A stretch of DNA of 64,000 nucleotides. It comes from Dinghuibacter silviterrae. Lineage in GTDB: Bacteria > Bacteroidota > Bacteroidia > Chitinophagales > Chitinophagaceae. A model generated the notes under the pieces. That model had not been told where the DNA came from and searched no databases. It saw nothing but the letters and a program-made list of their open reading frames with translations. Below are positions 17,956 to 26,994 of this stretch, piece after piece. Location: contig NZ_SODV01000001.1 in NCBI RefSeq assembly GCF_004366355.1, positions 1,178,001 through 1,242,000 on the forward strand, given 5' to 3'. Each line of letters begins with the position of its first letter. The first letter of the stretch is position 1. Position numbers and translations under genes: made by a program.

Positions 17956-19014
17956 ATGTCCGTGGGTAAAAATGAAATATCGTTAAAGGAAATCATCCTG
18001 AGGGTTGGAGAGTGGGTTCGTTACCTGGTGTCGAAATGGTTGATCCTGTTGATTGCCGGCATTGCGGGTGGAGGGATCGGCTTGGCGTATGCGTTTTTGA
18101 AGCAACCGACGTATACAGGGGCGCTGACTTTTGTATTGTCCAACGAGAGCCGGGCCGGTGGGCTGAGCAGTATTGCGGGTCAATTCGGCATTGATATCGG
18201 TTCGGAGGGGGAGAACAGCGGCGCCTTCGAGGGGGAGAATATCACCCAATTGTTAAAATCCGAGCGGATTATTCGGGGCGCTATTTTCAAAACCGTTCCA
18301 CCCAGGGGGACGCTGCTGATCAACCTGATTGGCGAAAAATCGGGTTTATTCAGACGCTGGATGCAAAATGAACGTGTCTCCGGACTGATCCCTTTTTCGG
18401 CAGACACGACGGTGCCCATTCAAGATAGCTTGATCTCCGTCCTTCACGGTTATATCATGAAGAATTACCTCGATATATCAAAGCCCGACAAAAAGCTGAG
18501 CTTTTATTTGGTCAGCGCGACTACGCCGGACGAGGATATTTCCATATACCTGACCCGCTATCTCGTAGAGGAAGCGGCTCATTTATATATTGAGACAAAA
18601 ACAGCAACCGCCAAGGCCAATTTGGACATGTTACAGCACGAGGCAGACAGCCTGAGGATTAAATTAGAGGGAGCGATCTACAGCACGGCTAACAAGGTTG
18701 ACAATACCTTCAACCTGAACCCCGCATTACAGGTACAACGTGCGCCTGTGCAGCAACATCAGATTCAGTCCCAAGTGCTGGGCACTGCGTATGGGGAAGT
18801 CATAAGAAACCTTGAAATCGCCAAGATTACGCTTCAGAAAGAAATGCCGCTGTATCAAATTATAGATGAGCCAAGGACGCCCTTGGTCAGGATGAAGTTT
18901 GGAAAATTAAAGGGTATTATCCTGGGCGGGTTGATAGCGGGGATTCTTTGCGCTATCGTTTTGTTGGTCGCCAATTCGTTCAAAGAAATGATGAAATCCA
19001 GTGCAAATATCTAA
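17956..19014 (+). CDS. Chain-length determinant (Wzz-like) protein without kinase domain
   Basis: This 352-residue protein has the polysaccharide co-polymerase layout: an N-terminal membrane helix (about residues 30-50, LILLIAGIAGGGIGLAYAF), a large periplasmic region that is partly helical (about 190-290), and a C-terminal helix (about 317-340, IILGGLIAGILCAIVLLVA). After the last helix only about 12 residues remain, so there is no Walker A/B tyrosine-kinase domain as in Wzc. It should set polymer length and link the polymerase with the Wza-like exporter encoded upstream. The next gene starts at a GTG inside its last 14 bases. No separate BY-kinase gene is seen in the window. Confidence 0.88.
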   Translation: MSVGKNEISLKEIILRVGEWVRYLVSKWLILLIAGIAGGGIGLAYAFLKQPTYTGALTFVLSNESRAGGLSSIAGQFGIDIGSEGENSGAFEGENITQLLKSERIIRGAIFKTVPPRGTLLINLIGEKSGLFRRWMQNERVSGLIPFSADTTVPIQDSLISVLHGYIMKNYLDISKPDKKLSFYLVSATTPDEDISIYLTRYLVEEAAHLYIETKTATAKANLDMLQHEADSLRIKLEGAIYSTANKVDNTFNLNPALQVQRAPVQQHQIQSQVLGTAYGEVIRNLEIAKITLQKEMPLYQIIDEPRTPLVRMKFGKLKGIILGGLIAGILCAIVLLVANSFKEMMKSSANI

Positions 19015-19420
19015 TGTTCAACTTATAAATCTGCCAAAGGTTTTTGATGAACGGGGCAACCTTTCGTTTTTGGAAGCCAATAAGCATATCCCGTTCGAAA
19101 TAAAGCGGTCTTACTGGATTTACGACGTTCCTGGCGGGGAACAGCGGGGCGGACATGCGTACATAACTACGGAAGAATTCATTGTAGCGCTGTCCGGTAG
19201 TTTTGACGTACTGATCGACGATGGGCGCAATAAACAAAGGATAAGCCTGAACCGATCATACTACGGGTTGTACATACCCAAAGGAATCTGGAGATCGATG
19301 GAGAATTTTTCTACCAATTCCCTCGCTTTTATCGTGGCTTCGACGGTGTATAGCGAGCATGACTATCAGCGCGATTATTCTCAATTTTTAATGTTGAATA
19401 ATGCATCCCAGGAATCCTAG
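19001..19420 (+). CDS. FdtA/QdtA-type cupin, tandem copy 1, with altered active-site motif
   Basis: This 139-residue cupin belongs to the sugar 3,4-ketoisomerase (FdtA/QdtA, WxcM C-terminal) family. The GTG at 19001 is the start. It has the expected RSYWIYDVPGG...RGGH core and the LNRSYYGLYIPKGIW strand. The family catalytic pair H-x-H, present in copy 2 as His57/His59, reads His52-Ala-Tyr54 here, so the second histidine is replaced by tyrosine. It may isomerise a different dTDP-4-keto sugar or work as a partner subunit of copy 2. It overlaps the Wzz-like gene by 14 bases and copy 2 by 20 bases. Confidence 0.85.
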   Translation: MQISNVQLINLPKVFDERGNLSFLEANKHIPFEIKRSYWIYDVPGGEQRGGHAYITTEEFIVALSGSFDVLIDDGRNKQRISLNRSYYGLYIPKGIWRSMENFSTNSLAFIVASTVYSEHDYQRDYSQFLMLNNASQES

Positions 19421-19829
19421 TGTGTACGATTGCTCTATTTATGAGCTGCCGAAAATCAAAAACCGGGCGGGGAATATCACACCTGTTCACAATGATATAG
19501 AGATTCCTTTTGCCATAAAAAGGGTTTTTTATTTGTATGACATTCCGGGAGGAGAATCCAGGGGGGCTCATTCACACAAGGCATGTCACCAATTTCTGAT
19601 CGCCACCAGCGGCAGCTTCGAGGTTTTGCTGGACGACAGCAAGACCAGGCGGACGGTTCAGTTGAACAGGCCTTATATCGGTTTGCACATTCCGCCGGGT
19701 ATATGGGCCTCAGAGATTAATTTCTCATCAGGGTCTATATGTCTTGTGCTGGCTTCTAACTATTACGATGAGTCTGATTATATAAGGGATTATCAAGAAT
19801 ATTTGAGTTACATAAACCCGCCAAAATGA
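19401..19829 (+). CDS. fdtA: dTDP-4-keto-6-deoxyglucose 3,4-ketoisomerase (FdtA/QdtA family), tandem copy 2
   Basis: This 142-residue cupin is a paralogue of the preceding gene and carries the intact motif RGAHSHK with His57 and His59. YLYDIPGG, LNRPYIGLHIPPGIWASE and the C-terminal YDESDYIRDYQEYL also fit the family. FdtA and QdtA isomerise dTDP-4-keto-6-deoxyglucose to the 3-keto sugar used for Fuc3NAc or Qui3NAc; which of the two is made here cannot be told. The ATG at 19401 overlaps copy 1; a GTG at 19422 directly after the copy 1 stop is an alternative start that removes seven residues. The acetyltransferase and aminotransferase of the same pathway follow. Confidence 0.85.
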   Translation: MHPRNPSVYDCSIYELPKIKNRAGNITPVHNDIEIPFAIKRVFYLYDIPGGESRGAHSHKACHQFLIATSGSFEVLLDDSKTRRTVQLNRPYIGLHIPPGIWASEINFSSGSICLVLASNYYDESDYIRDYQEYLSYINPPK

Positions 19830-20368
19830 TTCATCCGCTTTCAGACGTTCATACCAGTCATATCGGCGAGAATACCAGCATTTGGCAGTTTTCTGTCGTA
19901 CTACAAGGCGCAGTGATTGGCGCTAACTGCAATGTGAATTGTCATTGTTTTATCGAGAATGACGTGGTGATCGGAGACAATGTGACTGTAAAATCGGGTG
20001 TTCAACTATGGGATGGCCTCAGGGTGGAAGAGAATGTCTTCATCGGACCCAATGTGACTTTTACCAACGACCCCGTGCCTCGCTCAAAAGTGTACTTGGG
20101 GAAATATGAAAAGACCACATTGCAATCGCACGCATCGATCGGGGCCAATGCCACGATCCTTGTGGGGGTGACCATAGGACGGTTTGCGCTGGTCGGCGCC
20201 GGGAGCGTGGTGACCAGGGACGTGCCTCCCTATACCGTGTGGTACGGGAACCCGGCCAGGCATAGGGGCTATATTACCGGGGACTCGGTGCTGCTGGATA
20301 TGAAACTGGTGGACAATAAGACCGGGGTACAATACAGATTAGAAGGAGAAAAGCTTGTAAAGGAATGA
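19826..20368 (+). CDS. fdtC: Hexapeptide-repeat acetyltransferase (FdtC-like)
   Basis: This 180-residue left-handed beta-helix protein shows many hexapeptide repeats from residue 10 ([55 protein letters not shown]). [12 protein letters not shown] near the C-terminus is the usual cap of sugar O/N-acetyltransferases. FdtC acetylates dTDP-3-amino-3,6-dideoxygalactose with acetyl-CoA. The gene overlaps the cupin upstream (ATGA) and the aminotransferase downstream (ATGA), so the three pathway steps are translationally coupled. The dTDP-Fuc3NAc or Qui3NAc product is inferred from the block. Confidence 0.87.
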   Translation: MIHPLSDVHTSHIGENTSIWQFSVVLQGAVIGANCNVNCHCFIENDVVIGDNVTVKSGVQLWDGLRVEENVFIGPNVTFTNDPVPRSKVYLGKYEKTTLQSHASIGANATILVGVTIGRFALVGAGSVVTRDVPPYTVWYGNPARHRGYITGDSVLLDMKLVDNKTGVQYRLEGEKLVKE

Positions 20369-21465
20369 TATACTTTTTGGATATAAAGGGTATCAATGCG
20401 CAATACCGCGAAGAATTGAGGGTAGCCTTCGATCGGGTCCTCGATTCCGGCTGGCTCATCATGGGCAGCGAGCTAAAATCATTCGAGGAGGAATTTGCGG
20501 CCTTCTGCGGTGTCAAACATGCTATTGGTGTAGCAAATGGCCTGGACGCTCTTACCCTGATCATTAAGGCTTATAAAGAGCTGGGAATTTTCGCGGACGG
20601 AGACGAGATTATTGTCCCGGCCAATACCTATATAGCCAGTATCCTTTCCGTTTCCGCCAACGATCTGACGCCTGTATTGGTGGAACCGGATATTTTGTCG
20701 TATAATATCGACCCTCGGCTGATCGAGGCGGCCATCACCCCGAGGACCAGGGCTATACTGCCTGTTCATTTATATGGCCGGCTTTGCGATATGGAACCCA
20801 TTATGGCGATTGCCGGGAAGTATAACCTGAAGGTAATAGAAGATTGCGCCCAGTCTCAAGGCGCCCAACTTTCGGATGGGAGGCGCGCCGGCCAACTTGG
20901 GGATGCAGCGGGGTTCAGTTTTTACCCTGGAAAGAACTTGGGTGCACTGGGCGATGCCGGATTGGTGACCACCGGGGACGATGCATTGGCGGGATGTATT
21001 CGAGCGTTGTTAAACTATGGTTCCCACGTAAAATATCGGAACCTGTATAAAGGCGTCAACAGCAGACTGGATGAATTGCAAGCGGCTCTTTTGAGCGTCA
21101 AGTTGAAAAATCTGGATGAACAGAACAAACGCCGAAAGGCAGTGGCACGGCGGTATATCGAGGGGATAAAAAACCCAAAGATCGTAATACCAGAACCAGG
21201 GGGCGAAGGTACCCATGTCTGGCATCTGTTTGTCATCAGGTCGGAAGATAGGGATGGTTTGCAGGAATATTTGAAGGCCAAGGGGATTCAGACAGTCATT
21301 CACTATCCGATCCCGCCCCACCGCCAGGAGGCTTACCGCGAACTGCAAGGATTAATCTTTCCGATTAGCGAGCAAATTCACCGGGAGGTGCTGAGCCTAC
21401 CCATGAGCCCGGTGCTAAAGGACGAAGAGGTCTCTTATATTATCGATGTATTGAATAATTATTGA
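20365..21465 (+). CDS. fdtB: dTDP-3-amino-3,6-dideoxyhexose transaminase (FdtB/QdtB-like, DegT family)
   Basis: This 366-residue PLP aminotransferase has [13 protein letters not shown] near residue 57, [10 protein letters not shown] with Asp160 near the pyridine nitrogen, and [16 protein letters not shown] with Lys190 as the internal aldimine lysine. The [11 protein letters not shown] sequence is typical of the FdtB/QdtB/DesV 3-keto-sugar group. It should transaminate the 3-keto sugar produced by the cupin isomerase, before acetylation by the upstream FdtC-like enzyme. It overlaps fdtC by 4 bases and is followed after one base by a flippase that starts with GTG. The dTDP-glucose-forming genes rmlA and rmlB are not in the window. 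Confidence 0.88.
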   Translation: MIYFLDIKGINAQYREELRVAFDRVLDSGWLIMGSELKSFEEEFAAFCGVKHAIGVANGLDALTLIIKAYKELGIFADGDEIIVPANTYIASILSVSANDLTPVLVEPDILSYNIDPRLIEAAITPRTRAILPVHLYGRLCDMEPIMAIAGKYNLKVIEDCAQSQGAQLSDGRRAGQLGDAAGFSFYPGKNLGALGDAGLVTTGDDALAGCIRALLNYGSHVKYRNLYKGVNSRLDELQAALLSVKLKNLDEQNKRRKAVARRYIEGIKNPKIVIPEPGGEGTHVWHLFVIRSEDRDGLQEYLKAKGIQTVIHYPIPPHRQEAYRELQGLIFPISEQIHREVLSLPMSPVLKDEEVSYIIDVLNNY

Positions 21466-21466
21466 A

Positions 21467-22717
21467 GTGAAACTTGTTAAGACAACTATTTTTTCCGCCA
21501 TCATTACTTTTATCAGAACGGCTTCTGGTTTTGTAGCCGGGAAAATAGTTGCCTTGTTTACGGGGCCGTCAGGTGTTGCCCTCATCGGTCAATTTAACAA
21601 TTTTATTACTATTGTACTGACTTTTGCCAACGGGGCCATCAATACAGGTGTTGTCAAGTATACGGCGGAATATGAAGGGGATGAAAACAGGTTAAAACAG
21701 CTTTTCAGCACCTCCCTGAAGATAAGTGTCTATTGTTCAGCGGTGTTCGGATCGGTCTTGTTGTTGACGGCACCTTGGTGTGCGAAATGGATTTTCGACG
21801 GTCGGGTCTATGTGAATCCCGTTCGTGTTCTGGGTGTAACCATTATCCTGTACTCGCTCAATACCTTATTAATCTCCATTTTAAATGGCAGAAAGCAAAT
21901 CAGCACTTATACTGTCGTCAATACGGTGGGGAGCCTTGTAGCATTACTGTTTACCGTCAGTCTGGTGTATTTCTTCAAGATAGAGGGCGCCCTTTATGCG
22001 CTAGTCTTGTCTCAGTCGATCGTGTTTTTTGTTACGGTCGGCATGATCGTCAAAAGCGACTGGTTCTCCTGGTCCTACTTCAACCGTGTTTTTGACAAAG
22101 GGATGGCCATAAAGCTTTCGAAGTACAGCCTGATGACACTCGTGAGTTCGATCACTGGTCCTTTGTCCCAAATATTTCTTAGGAATATGGTGATCTCAAA
22201 GCTGGGAATTGACAGCGCGGGTTACTGGCAAGCAATGATGCGCATCTCGGATGGGTATTTGCTGTTGATCACGACGTCCTTGCTGACCTACTACCTGCCC
22301 AAATTGTCAGGGCTTCACAGTCGGGAGGAGTTGCGGCACGAAATTTTTTTTGGGTATAAAATCATTGTACCCGTCGTACTGGCGAGCTGCATGGTAATCT
22401 ATTTTTTGCGGTATATCATCGTAAGAGTGTTGTTTACAAAGGCTTTTCTGCCCATGGAAACCCTGTTCTTCTGGCAATTACTGGGGGATTTTTTCAAGAT
22501 TACTGCATACGTACTAGCCTTTTTGATGCTCGCCAAGTCCATGACCCGGATTTACATACTGACGGAGGTCATGTTCAGCGCCGGTTATGTACTGCTGGGT
22601 TACCTGTGTGTCGATTATTTCAAGCTCAGTGGTATAACCATCGCCTTTGCGGCGAATTATTTTATTTATCTGCTGGTGATGTTAGTCATTTTCCGGCGCT
22701 TAATATTTGCGAAATGA
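21467..22717 (+). CDS. O-antigen translocase (Wzx flippase, WzxE-like)
   Basis: This 416-residue protein has about 12 membrane helices. It opens with TTIFSAIITFIRTASGFVAGKIVALFTGPSGVALIGQF, the characteristic start of WzxE-like O-antigen translocases. It should flip the undecaprenyl-diphosphate-linked repeat unit to the periplasm. The start is GTG one base after the fdtB stop, so it is cotranscribed with the amino-sugar genes. WzxE-type flippases are often found with Fuc4NAc or Fuc3NAc loci, consistent with this context. It is distinct in sequence from the WzxC-like flippase at 10873. The next gene starts inside its last four bases. Confidence 0.9.
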   Translation: MKLVKTTIFSAIITFIRTASGFVAGKIVALFTGPSGVALIGQFNNFITIVLTFANGAINTGVVKYTAEYEGDENRLKQLFSTSLKISVYCSAVFGSVLLLTAPWCAKWIFDGRVYVNPVRVLGVTIILYSLNTLLISILNGRKQISTYTVVNTVGSLVALLFTVSLVYFFKIEGALYALVLSQSIVFFVTVGMIVKSDWFSWSYFNRVFDKGMAIKLSKYSLMTLVSSITGPLSQIFLRNMVISKLGIDSAGYWQAMMRISDGYLLLITTSLLTYYLPKLSGLHSREELRHEIFFGYKIIVPVVLASCMVIYFLRYIIVRVLFTKAFLPMETLFFWQLLGDFFKITAYVLAFLMLAKSMTRIYILTEVMFSAGYVLLGYLCVDYFKLSGITIAFAANYFIYLLVMLVIFRRLIFAK

Positions 22718-24204
22718 GGAATCTCGGAAAAGAGGATATTATACGCGTATACGACCATTTCAAAAAATCGGCCCATGCTTCTTTTGAAAGTGGCGATCAT
22801 GATAAGGCCATTGAATGGGTGTCGGCGTGTAGCCGTATCGCCTATCATTCGAATTTCTTTTATACCGATCCCGAACTGGATGGGCTGCTGAGAGACATCG
22901 CGCAGGTCGTCTGCGGGGGCGATATCCGTGTGGAAGCGGATACTCCGGGAGATAGACTGGTCTTCATAGATACGGACGGAAGTGACAATCACGGGCTGAC
23001 CCAGCAATATATACGGGCATTGATCGCGGCTGGGGCTGAGTTTGCATATGTATATGAAGACGCCGATCTGGGTCGCATAAAAACGATTTTAGGAGAAATC
23101 CGGGACTACCCCAAGGCGACGGTGATTACCTTTGAAAAGGGCAACTCGGATATCCATAAGACCAGGGCTATCGCGGACTTTATAAGGGAATACCGCCCCC
23201 GAAAATATATAATGCATATTTTGCCCTGGGATGCGGTGGCTGTGATGGTGTGTAATTTATTGAAAGGGGTGGACCGGTACAATATTAATGCCACTGATCA
23301 TGCGTTTTGGCTGGGGGCTTCATGCATCGACTATTGCATAGAATTCCGGGACTATGGATATACCGTATCCCTGGAACAACGAGGGTTAAAAAAGAGCCAA
23401 CTGTTGATGCTGCCGTATTATCCCATCTCAAACGGGGCGGCGTTCAAGGGTTTTCCCGCTCGGATCCCGGAAGATGCGGTAAAAGTATTTTCAGGGGGAT
23501 CATTCTACAAGATCTACGGGGAAAAGGGATTATATTTCGATATGGTTAGGCGGCTGCTAAGCGAAAATCCTCAAGCCGTGGTGTTGTATGCAGGGGCTGG
23601 CAACGGCTCGAAGTTAAAGCGGTATATAAAAGAAAACGGGTTGGTAGATCGTGTAATTCTGCTGGGCAACCGGGGTGATATAGACGGGGTTTTTCAGACT
23701 TGCGATTTTTATCTGGGTACATACCCTATTTGCGGAGGGCTGATGTCCCAGTATGCGGCAGTAAGTGGCAAGGCCATCCTGGCGTATACCGACCCCAAGC
23801 TTGGGATAAATATGATCGAGGGGTTGGTTTGCCACCAGGATCAAGCACATATAACCGATACTTCCCTGGAGGGTTTTTATGCAAGGGGCAAGCGGCTGTG
23901 CGACGATGAAACCTACCGGAGGGAGGAGGGTGATCATTTGAAACGATGCGTCATTCCCCCGTTGGTATTTAACGATGAGCTTCGATATTTACTAGAGAAT
24001 AACGTCAGTAAACGGGTAGGAAGGAAAGAATATGTGGACTATGAGGCTTTCTCAGACCTTCATTTGGAGGTAGAAAACCACTATCAACCCAATATCCAGA
24101 TGTACGTGGCGTTAAGATTGAGGTGGAAAACCGCCCTTAAATTTCCGAAGATATTTGTAAATGCTATGACTATTAAGATGAGCAGGATATTAAAAATTAA
24201 ATGA
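22714..24204 (+). CDS. GT-B type glycosyltransferase, family not recognised
   Basis: The ATG at 22714 overlaps the flippase stop (ATGA) and gives 496 residues. The frame stays open further upstream but inside the flippase. The N-terminal ~70 residues are helical and polar. The middle has a Rossmann-like segment (DRLVFIDTDGSDNHGLTQQ). The C-terminal half looks like a GT-B donor domain, with VKVFSGGSFYKIYGEKGLY, VVLYAGAGNGSKLKRYI and VILLGNRGDIDGVFQTCDFYLGTYP followed by GGLMSQYAAVSGKAILAY. A sugar-transfer role is the best reading, but no GT4 EX7E motif is obvious. It is embedded in the operon, with the next gene starting inside its stop. Confidence 0.65.
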   Translation: MRNLGKEDIIRVYDHFKKSAHASFESGDHDKAIEWVSACSRIAYHSNFFYTDPELDGLLRDIAQVVCGGDIRVEADTPGDRLVFIDTDGSDNHGLTQQYIRALIAAGAEFAYVYEDADLGRIKTILGEIRDYPKATVITFEKGNSDIHKTRAIADFIREYRPRKYIMHILPWDAVAVMVCNLLKGVDRYNINATDHAFWLGASCIDYCIEFRDYGYTVSLEQRGLKKSQLLMLPYYPISNGAAFKGFPARIPEDAVKVFSGGSFYKIYGEKGLYFDMVRRLLSENPQAVVLYAGAGNGSKLKRYIKENGLVDRVILLGNRGDIDGVFQTCDFYLGTYPICGGLMSQYAAVSGKAILAYTDPKLGINMIEGLVCHQDQAHITDTSLEGFYARGKRLCDDETYRREEGDHLKRCVIPPLVFNDELRYLLENNVSKRVGRKEYVDYEAFSDLHLEVENHYQPNIQMYVALRLRWKTALKFPKIFVNAMTIKMSRILKIK

Positions 24205-24812
24205 TACTGATATCGTTATATCGGTTTGCCGGACGGGTACGCAGGGCCGTATACCTTCGATGGAGCTGTCTATTGACAGCGGCCATTTTCTATTTGAACC
24301 GGGTGGAAAGAGGTGAGTTCGTTTCTTTAGGCGTGCCCCTGCTCGACATTCATCCCGGTGCGTGCTGTGTACTGGGTGACGGTTTTCGGATGGTGAATTG
24401 CGCCCGGTATGCGACCCTGGGAAAGCCCAACCGGTGCAAGTTGTTGGTGGCAGAGGGGGCATCCCTGTCGATCGGACGGCACGTGGGAATGAGCAGTGCC
24501 GCTATCATTGTGTCAAAGTCAATCACGATCGGGGACAATATTCTGATTGGGGGCGGTGTAACCATCGTTGATACAGATTTCCACTCTCTGAATTCGGCCC
24601 ATTGGCATACCGCCGAAGATGATAAAAATATGAACAGTGCACCCGTAAAGATTGGGGATAACGTTTTTATAGGTATGGACTCGATTATACTAAAAGGTGT
24701 AACCATCGGATCAAACGTAGTTGTTGCAGCAGGATCCGTTGTCGCCAGGGATATACCGGACAATCAGATTTGGGGTGGAAATCCCGCGAAGTTTATCAGA
24801 AACCGGGATTGA
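24201..24812 (+). CDS. Hexapeptide-repeat acyltransferase (WbbJ-like)
   Basis: This 203-residue protein has left-handed beta-helix repeats from about residue 70 to 185 (LSIGRHVGMSSAAIIVS, ITIGDNILIGGGVTIV, VKIGDNVFIGMDSIILKGVTIGSNVVVAAGSVV). DTDFHSL near residue 128 carries the likely catalytic histidine. The C-terminus IWGGNPAKFIRNRD is the standard end of this family. It probably O-acetylates a sugar of the repeat unit using acetyl-CoA. The N-terminal 30 residues are basic and hydrophobic and may sit at the membrane. It overlaps the previous gene by 4 bases and ends one base before the GT11 gene. Confidence 0.85.
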   Translation: MILISLYRFAGRVRRAVYLRWSCLLTAAIFYLNRVERGEFVSLGVPLLDIHPGACCVLGDGFRMVNCARYATLGKPNRCKLLVAEGASLSIGRHVGMSSAAIIVSKSITIGDNILIGGGVTIVDTDFHSLNSAHWHTAEDDKNMNSAPVKIGDNVFIGMDSIILKGVTIGSNVVVAAGSVVARDIPDNQIWGGNPAKFIRNRD

Positions 24813-24813
24813 T

Positions 24814-25692
24814 ATGGATGTTGTCGTATTATTTAACGGTCTTGGCAACCAGATGTCCCAATATGCGTTTTATCTTCAAAAACGGAGAACAGAGGACTCC
24901 TCAAAGATTCTTTTGTTTTGCAGTGACCATAATGGATTTGAGCTGACTAAGGTATTTGACGTCGATCTCCGGGGGACGAAATCCCCTCGTCGCATTTATG
25001 CGTTGTTCAGAATCCTCCTTACCGAGAAAATCGGCTGGATCACCCGGCCACTCGGGCGGATCCTTAACCGGATGGGCATGGAGATCGTCAAGGAGAATTT
25101 CGACTATAGTTTTAAGCACGAATTTTTAATACCTTCCAGGGGTGTTAGGTTTTACTATGGCGGCTGGCATTCTGAACAGTATTTCCCCGAGGTAAGGGAA
25201 GAGATCAAGAAGGCATTTACATTCAAAGTACCTACAGATCCGGACAATGGGGAATATATCCAGGACATCGGAGAGGGGAACAGTGTTTCCATCCATATCC
25301 GGCGGGGCGACTACCTGAGCCCCGCAAACCTCAAATTGTTTGGAGAAGTTTGCACCCTGGATTATTATGAGAAGGCCATCGACCGGATAAAGGGAAGCGT
25401 CCGGTCTCCCAGGTTTTTTATTTTTTCAAACGATGCCGACTGGGTGCGAGAGAACCTTCCGGTGGAAAATGCCACCTATGTTACCGGTAATGCCGGTGGC
25501 GAATCCTGGAAGGATATGTACCTCATGTCAATTTGCAAGCACAACATCATAGCAAACAGCACCTTTAGCTGGTGGGCTGCATGGCTCAATGAAAACCCTG
25601 AAAAGATCGTTATTTCGCCGGGCCGGTTTCTAAACAGCGACACCACTAGTGATGTTTACCCTGATTCCTGGATACGATTGAACGACTATTAA
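24814..25692 (+). CDS. Alpha-1,2-fucosyltransferase-like, GT11 family
   Basis: This 292-residue protein has all three GT11 blocks: GLGNQMSQYAFY near residue 9, HIRRGDYL at 161-168 (GDP-fucose binding, the HxRRxDY motif), and NSTFSWWAAWLN near residue 254. GT11 enzymes transfer fucose in alpha-1,2 linkage from GDP-fucose, though some act on other deoxy-sugar donors. The ATG at 24814 was chosen over upstream in-frame codons because it follows the acyltransferase stop by one base and begins the conserved first strand. No GDP-fucose synthesis genes are in the window, so the donor must come from elsewhere. Confidence 0.9.
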   Translation: MDVVVLFNGLGNQMSQYAFYLQKRRTEDSSKILLFCSDHNGFELTKVFDVDLRGTKSPRRIYALFRILLTEKIGWITRPLGRILNRMGMEIVKENFDYSFKHEFLIPSRGVRFYYGGWHSEQYFPEVREEIKKAFTFKVPTDPDNGEYIQDIGEGNSVSIHIRRGDYLSPANLKLFGEVCTLDYYEKAIDRIKGSVRSPRFFIFSNDADWVRENLPVENATYVTGNAGGESWKDMYLMSICKHNIIANSTFSWWAAWLNENPEKIVISPGRFLNSDTTSDVYPDSWIRLNDY

Positions 25693-25704
25693 TTTGACAT
25701 TTTC

Positions 25705-26994
25705 ATGAAGCAGGCAGCTTTTACTATTTGCGCGAAAAATTACATAGGTCTGGCTCAAACTTTAGAGCAATCGATCAGGAAACACTCGCCTGAAACCGAC
25801 TTTTTTATTTTTGTCGCAGATGAATTCGGCCCCGGTGATGCTACGGAAGAATTGCCCGGCAACGTGTTGGTGGCGAAAGACGTATTGGACATAGCAAAGG
25901 ATGAATGGTATCGGATGTGCTTTAAATATGAAATTACCGAATTTTGTACGGCGATAAAACCATGGTGTTTCGACTATCTATTCGAAAAGTATCCCATGGA
26001 TGCTATTGTTTATTTCGATCCCGATATATTGGTCTTCGCAACATTAAACAGCATTTACTTGCCATTGGCGGAATATCCCGTCCTTCTTACGCCACACATC
26101 ACGACAATGGAGGTGGACTACGCCGGAACATTGCCGGAGCAAAAACTGCTATTTTCCGGCATGTATAACCTGGGTTTTATCGGTTTGGGTCGCAGCCCGA
26201 TATCTGAAAGATTTTTGCGCTGGTGGCAAGTCAGGCTGAAGGATCGGTGTTACCAGGACAAAATGGAAAGTTATTTTACTGACCAAAAATGGATTGATTT
26301 TTTGCCAGCGCTGTTGCCGGGCAAAGTACGTATATCCCATGACCTGGGATTGAATCTTGCACCCTGGAATTTTTATGAAAGAGAAATCTTTGCCATTGAT
26401 GGCTGTTTTTTCGTTCGGAACCGGATTACACGCGACGACCGGGTGACATATCCGCTTACTTTCGTCCATTTTTCGGGGTTTGACTATGCTGCGCTTACGA
26501 GGGGAGAGGTAAGCCAAAAGAACATCAGTAACTTTGAGGTCCCCCGTGATATGGACCCGGTGTTTGCAGCTTACTGGAAGGCAATAGAAGAAGGCAATTT
26601 CAAACGATATAGCAGCTTTGCGTATAGCTATAATTTCTTTTCAGATGGAAAATATGTGTCAAAAACCTATCGGCGTCTTTTCCGGCGCTTGCTGGAAGAC
26701 GGGCGGGTGGAAGGCAATCCTTTCGAAGCCTCCGGCGGGTTTTACCATTCTCTAGCCCAAAACGGCTTGCTTAAGGGCGGAATGGCCGTTTCCGACAAAA
26801 CGACGATCAGCAATGTGTCTAACGCTGATAAGAAGGCACGGATCATCAATAGATTTTTGTATATATTATGCAGGTGTATCGGGCCGTCGAGGTTCTTTAT
26901 CCTCGTCAGACTTATGCGGCTTTATTCAAAGATGGAGAACCATGTTTATTTGATCGACAAAAGTTACTTCAAGAGGTTTAAGCTATACAGCTGA
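25705..26994 (+). CDS. GT8-like glycosyltransferase (GT-A fold, DxD)
   Basis: This 429-residue protein opens with AAFTICAKNYIGLAQTLEQSI, the pattern of GT-A transferases that read a chain of glycosyl donors. AIVYFDPDILVFATL carries Asp105-Pro-Asp107, the metal-binding DxD motif. MYNLGFIGLGRSPISERFLRWW near residue 152 and LAPWNF near residue 215 resemble GT8-like domains common in Bacteroidota polysaccharide loci. The C-terminal ~120 residues have no match I can name. The sugar is unknown. A 12-base gap separates it from the GT11 gene, and the polymerase candidate starts directly after its stop codon. Confidence 0.72.
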   Translation: MKQAAFTICAKNYIGLAQTLEQSIRKHSPETDFFIFVADEFGPGDATEELPGNVLVAKDVLDIAKDEWYRMCFKYEITEFCTAIKPWCFDYLFEKYPMDAIVYFDPDILVFATLNSIYLPLAEYPVLLTPHITTMEVDYAGTLPEQKLLFSGMYNLGFIGLGRSPISERFLRWWQVRLKDRCYQDKMESYFTDQKWIDFLPALLPGKVRISHDLGLNLAPWNFYEREIFAIDGCFFVRNRITRDDRVTYPLTFVHFSGFDYAALTRGEVSQKNISNFEVPRDMDPVFAAYWKAIEEGNFKRYSSFAYSYNFFSDGKYVSKTYRRLFRRLLEDGRVEGNPFEASGGFYHSLAQNGLLKGGMAVSDKTTISNVSNADKKARIINRFLYILCRCIGPSRFFILVRLMRLYSKMENHVYLIDKSYFKRFKLYS

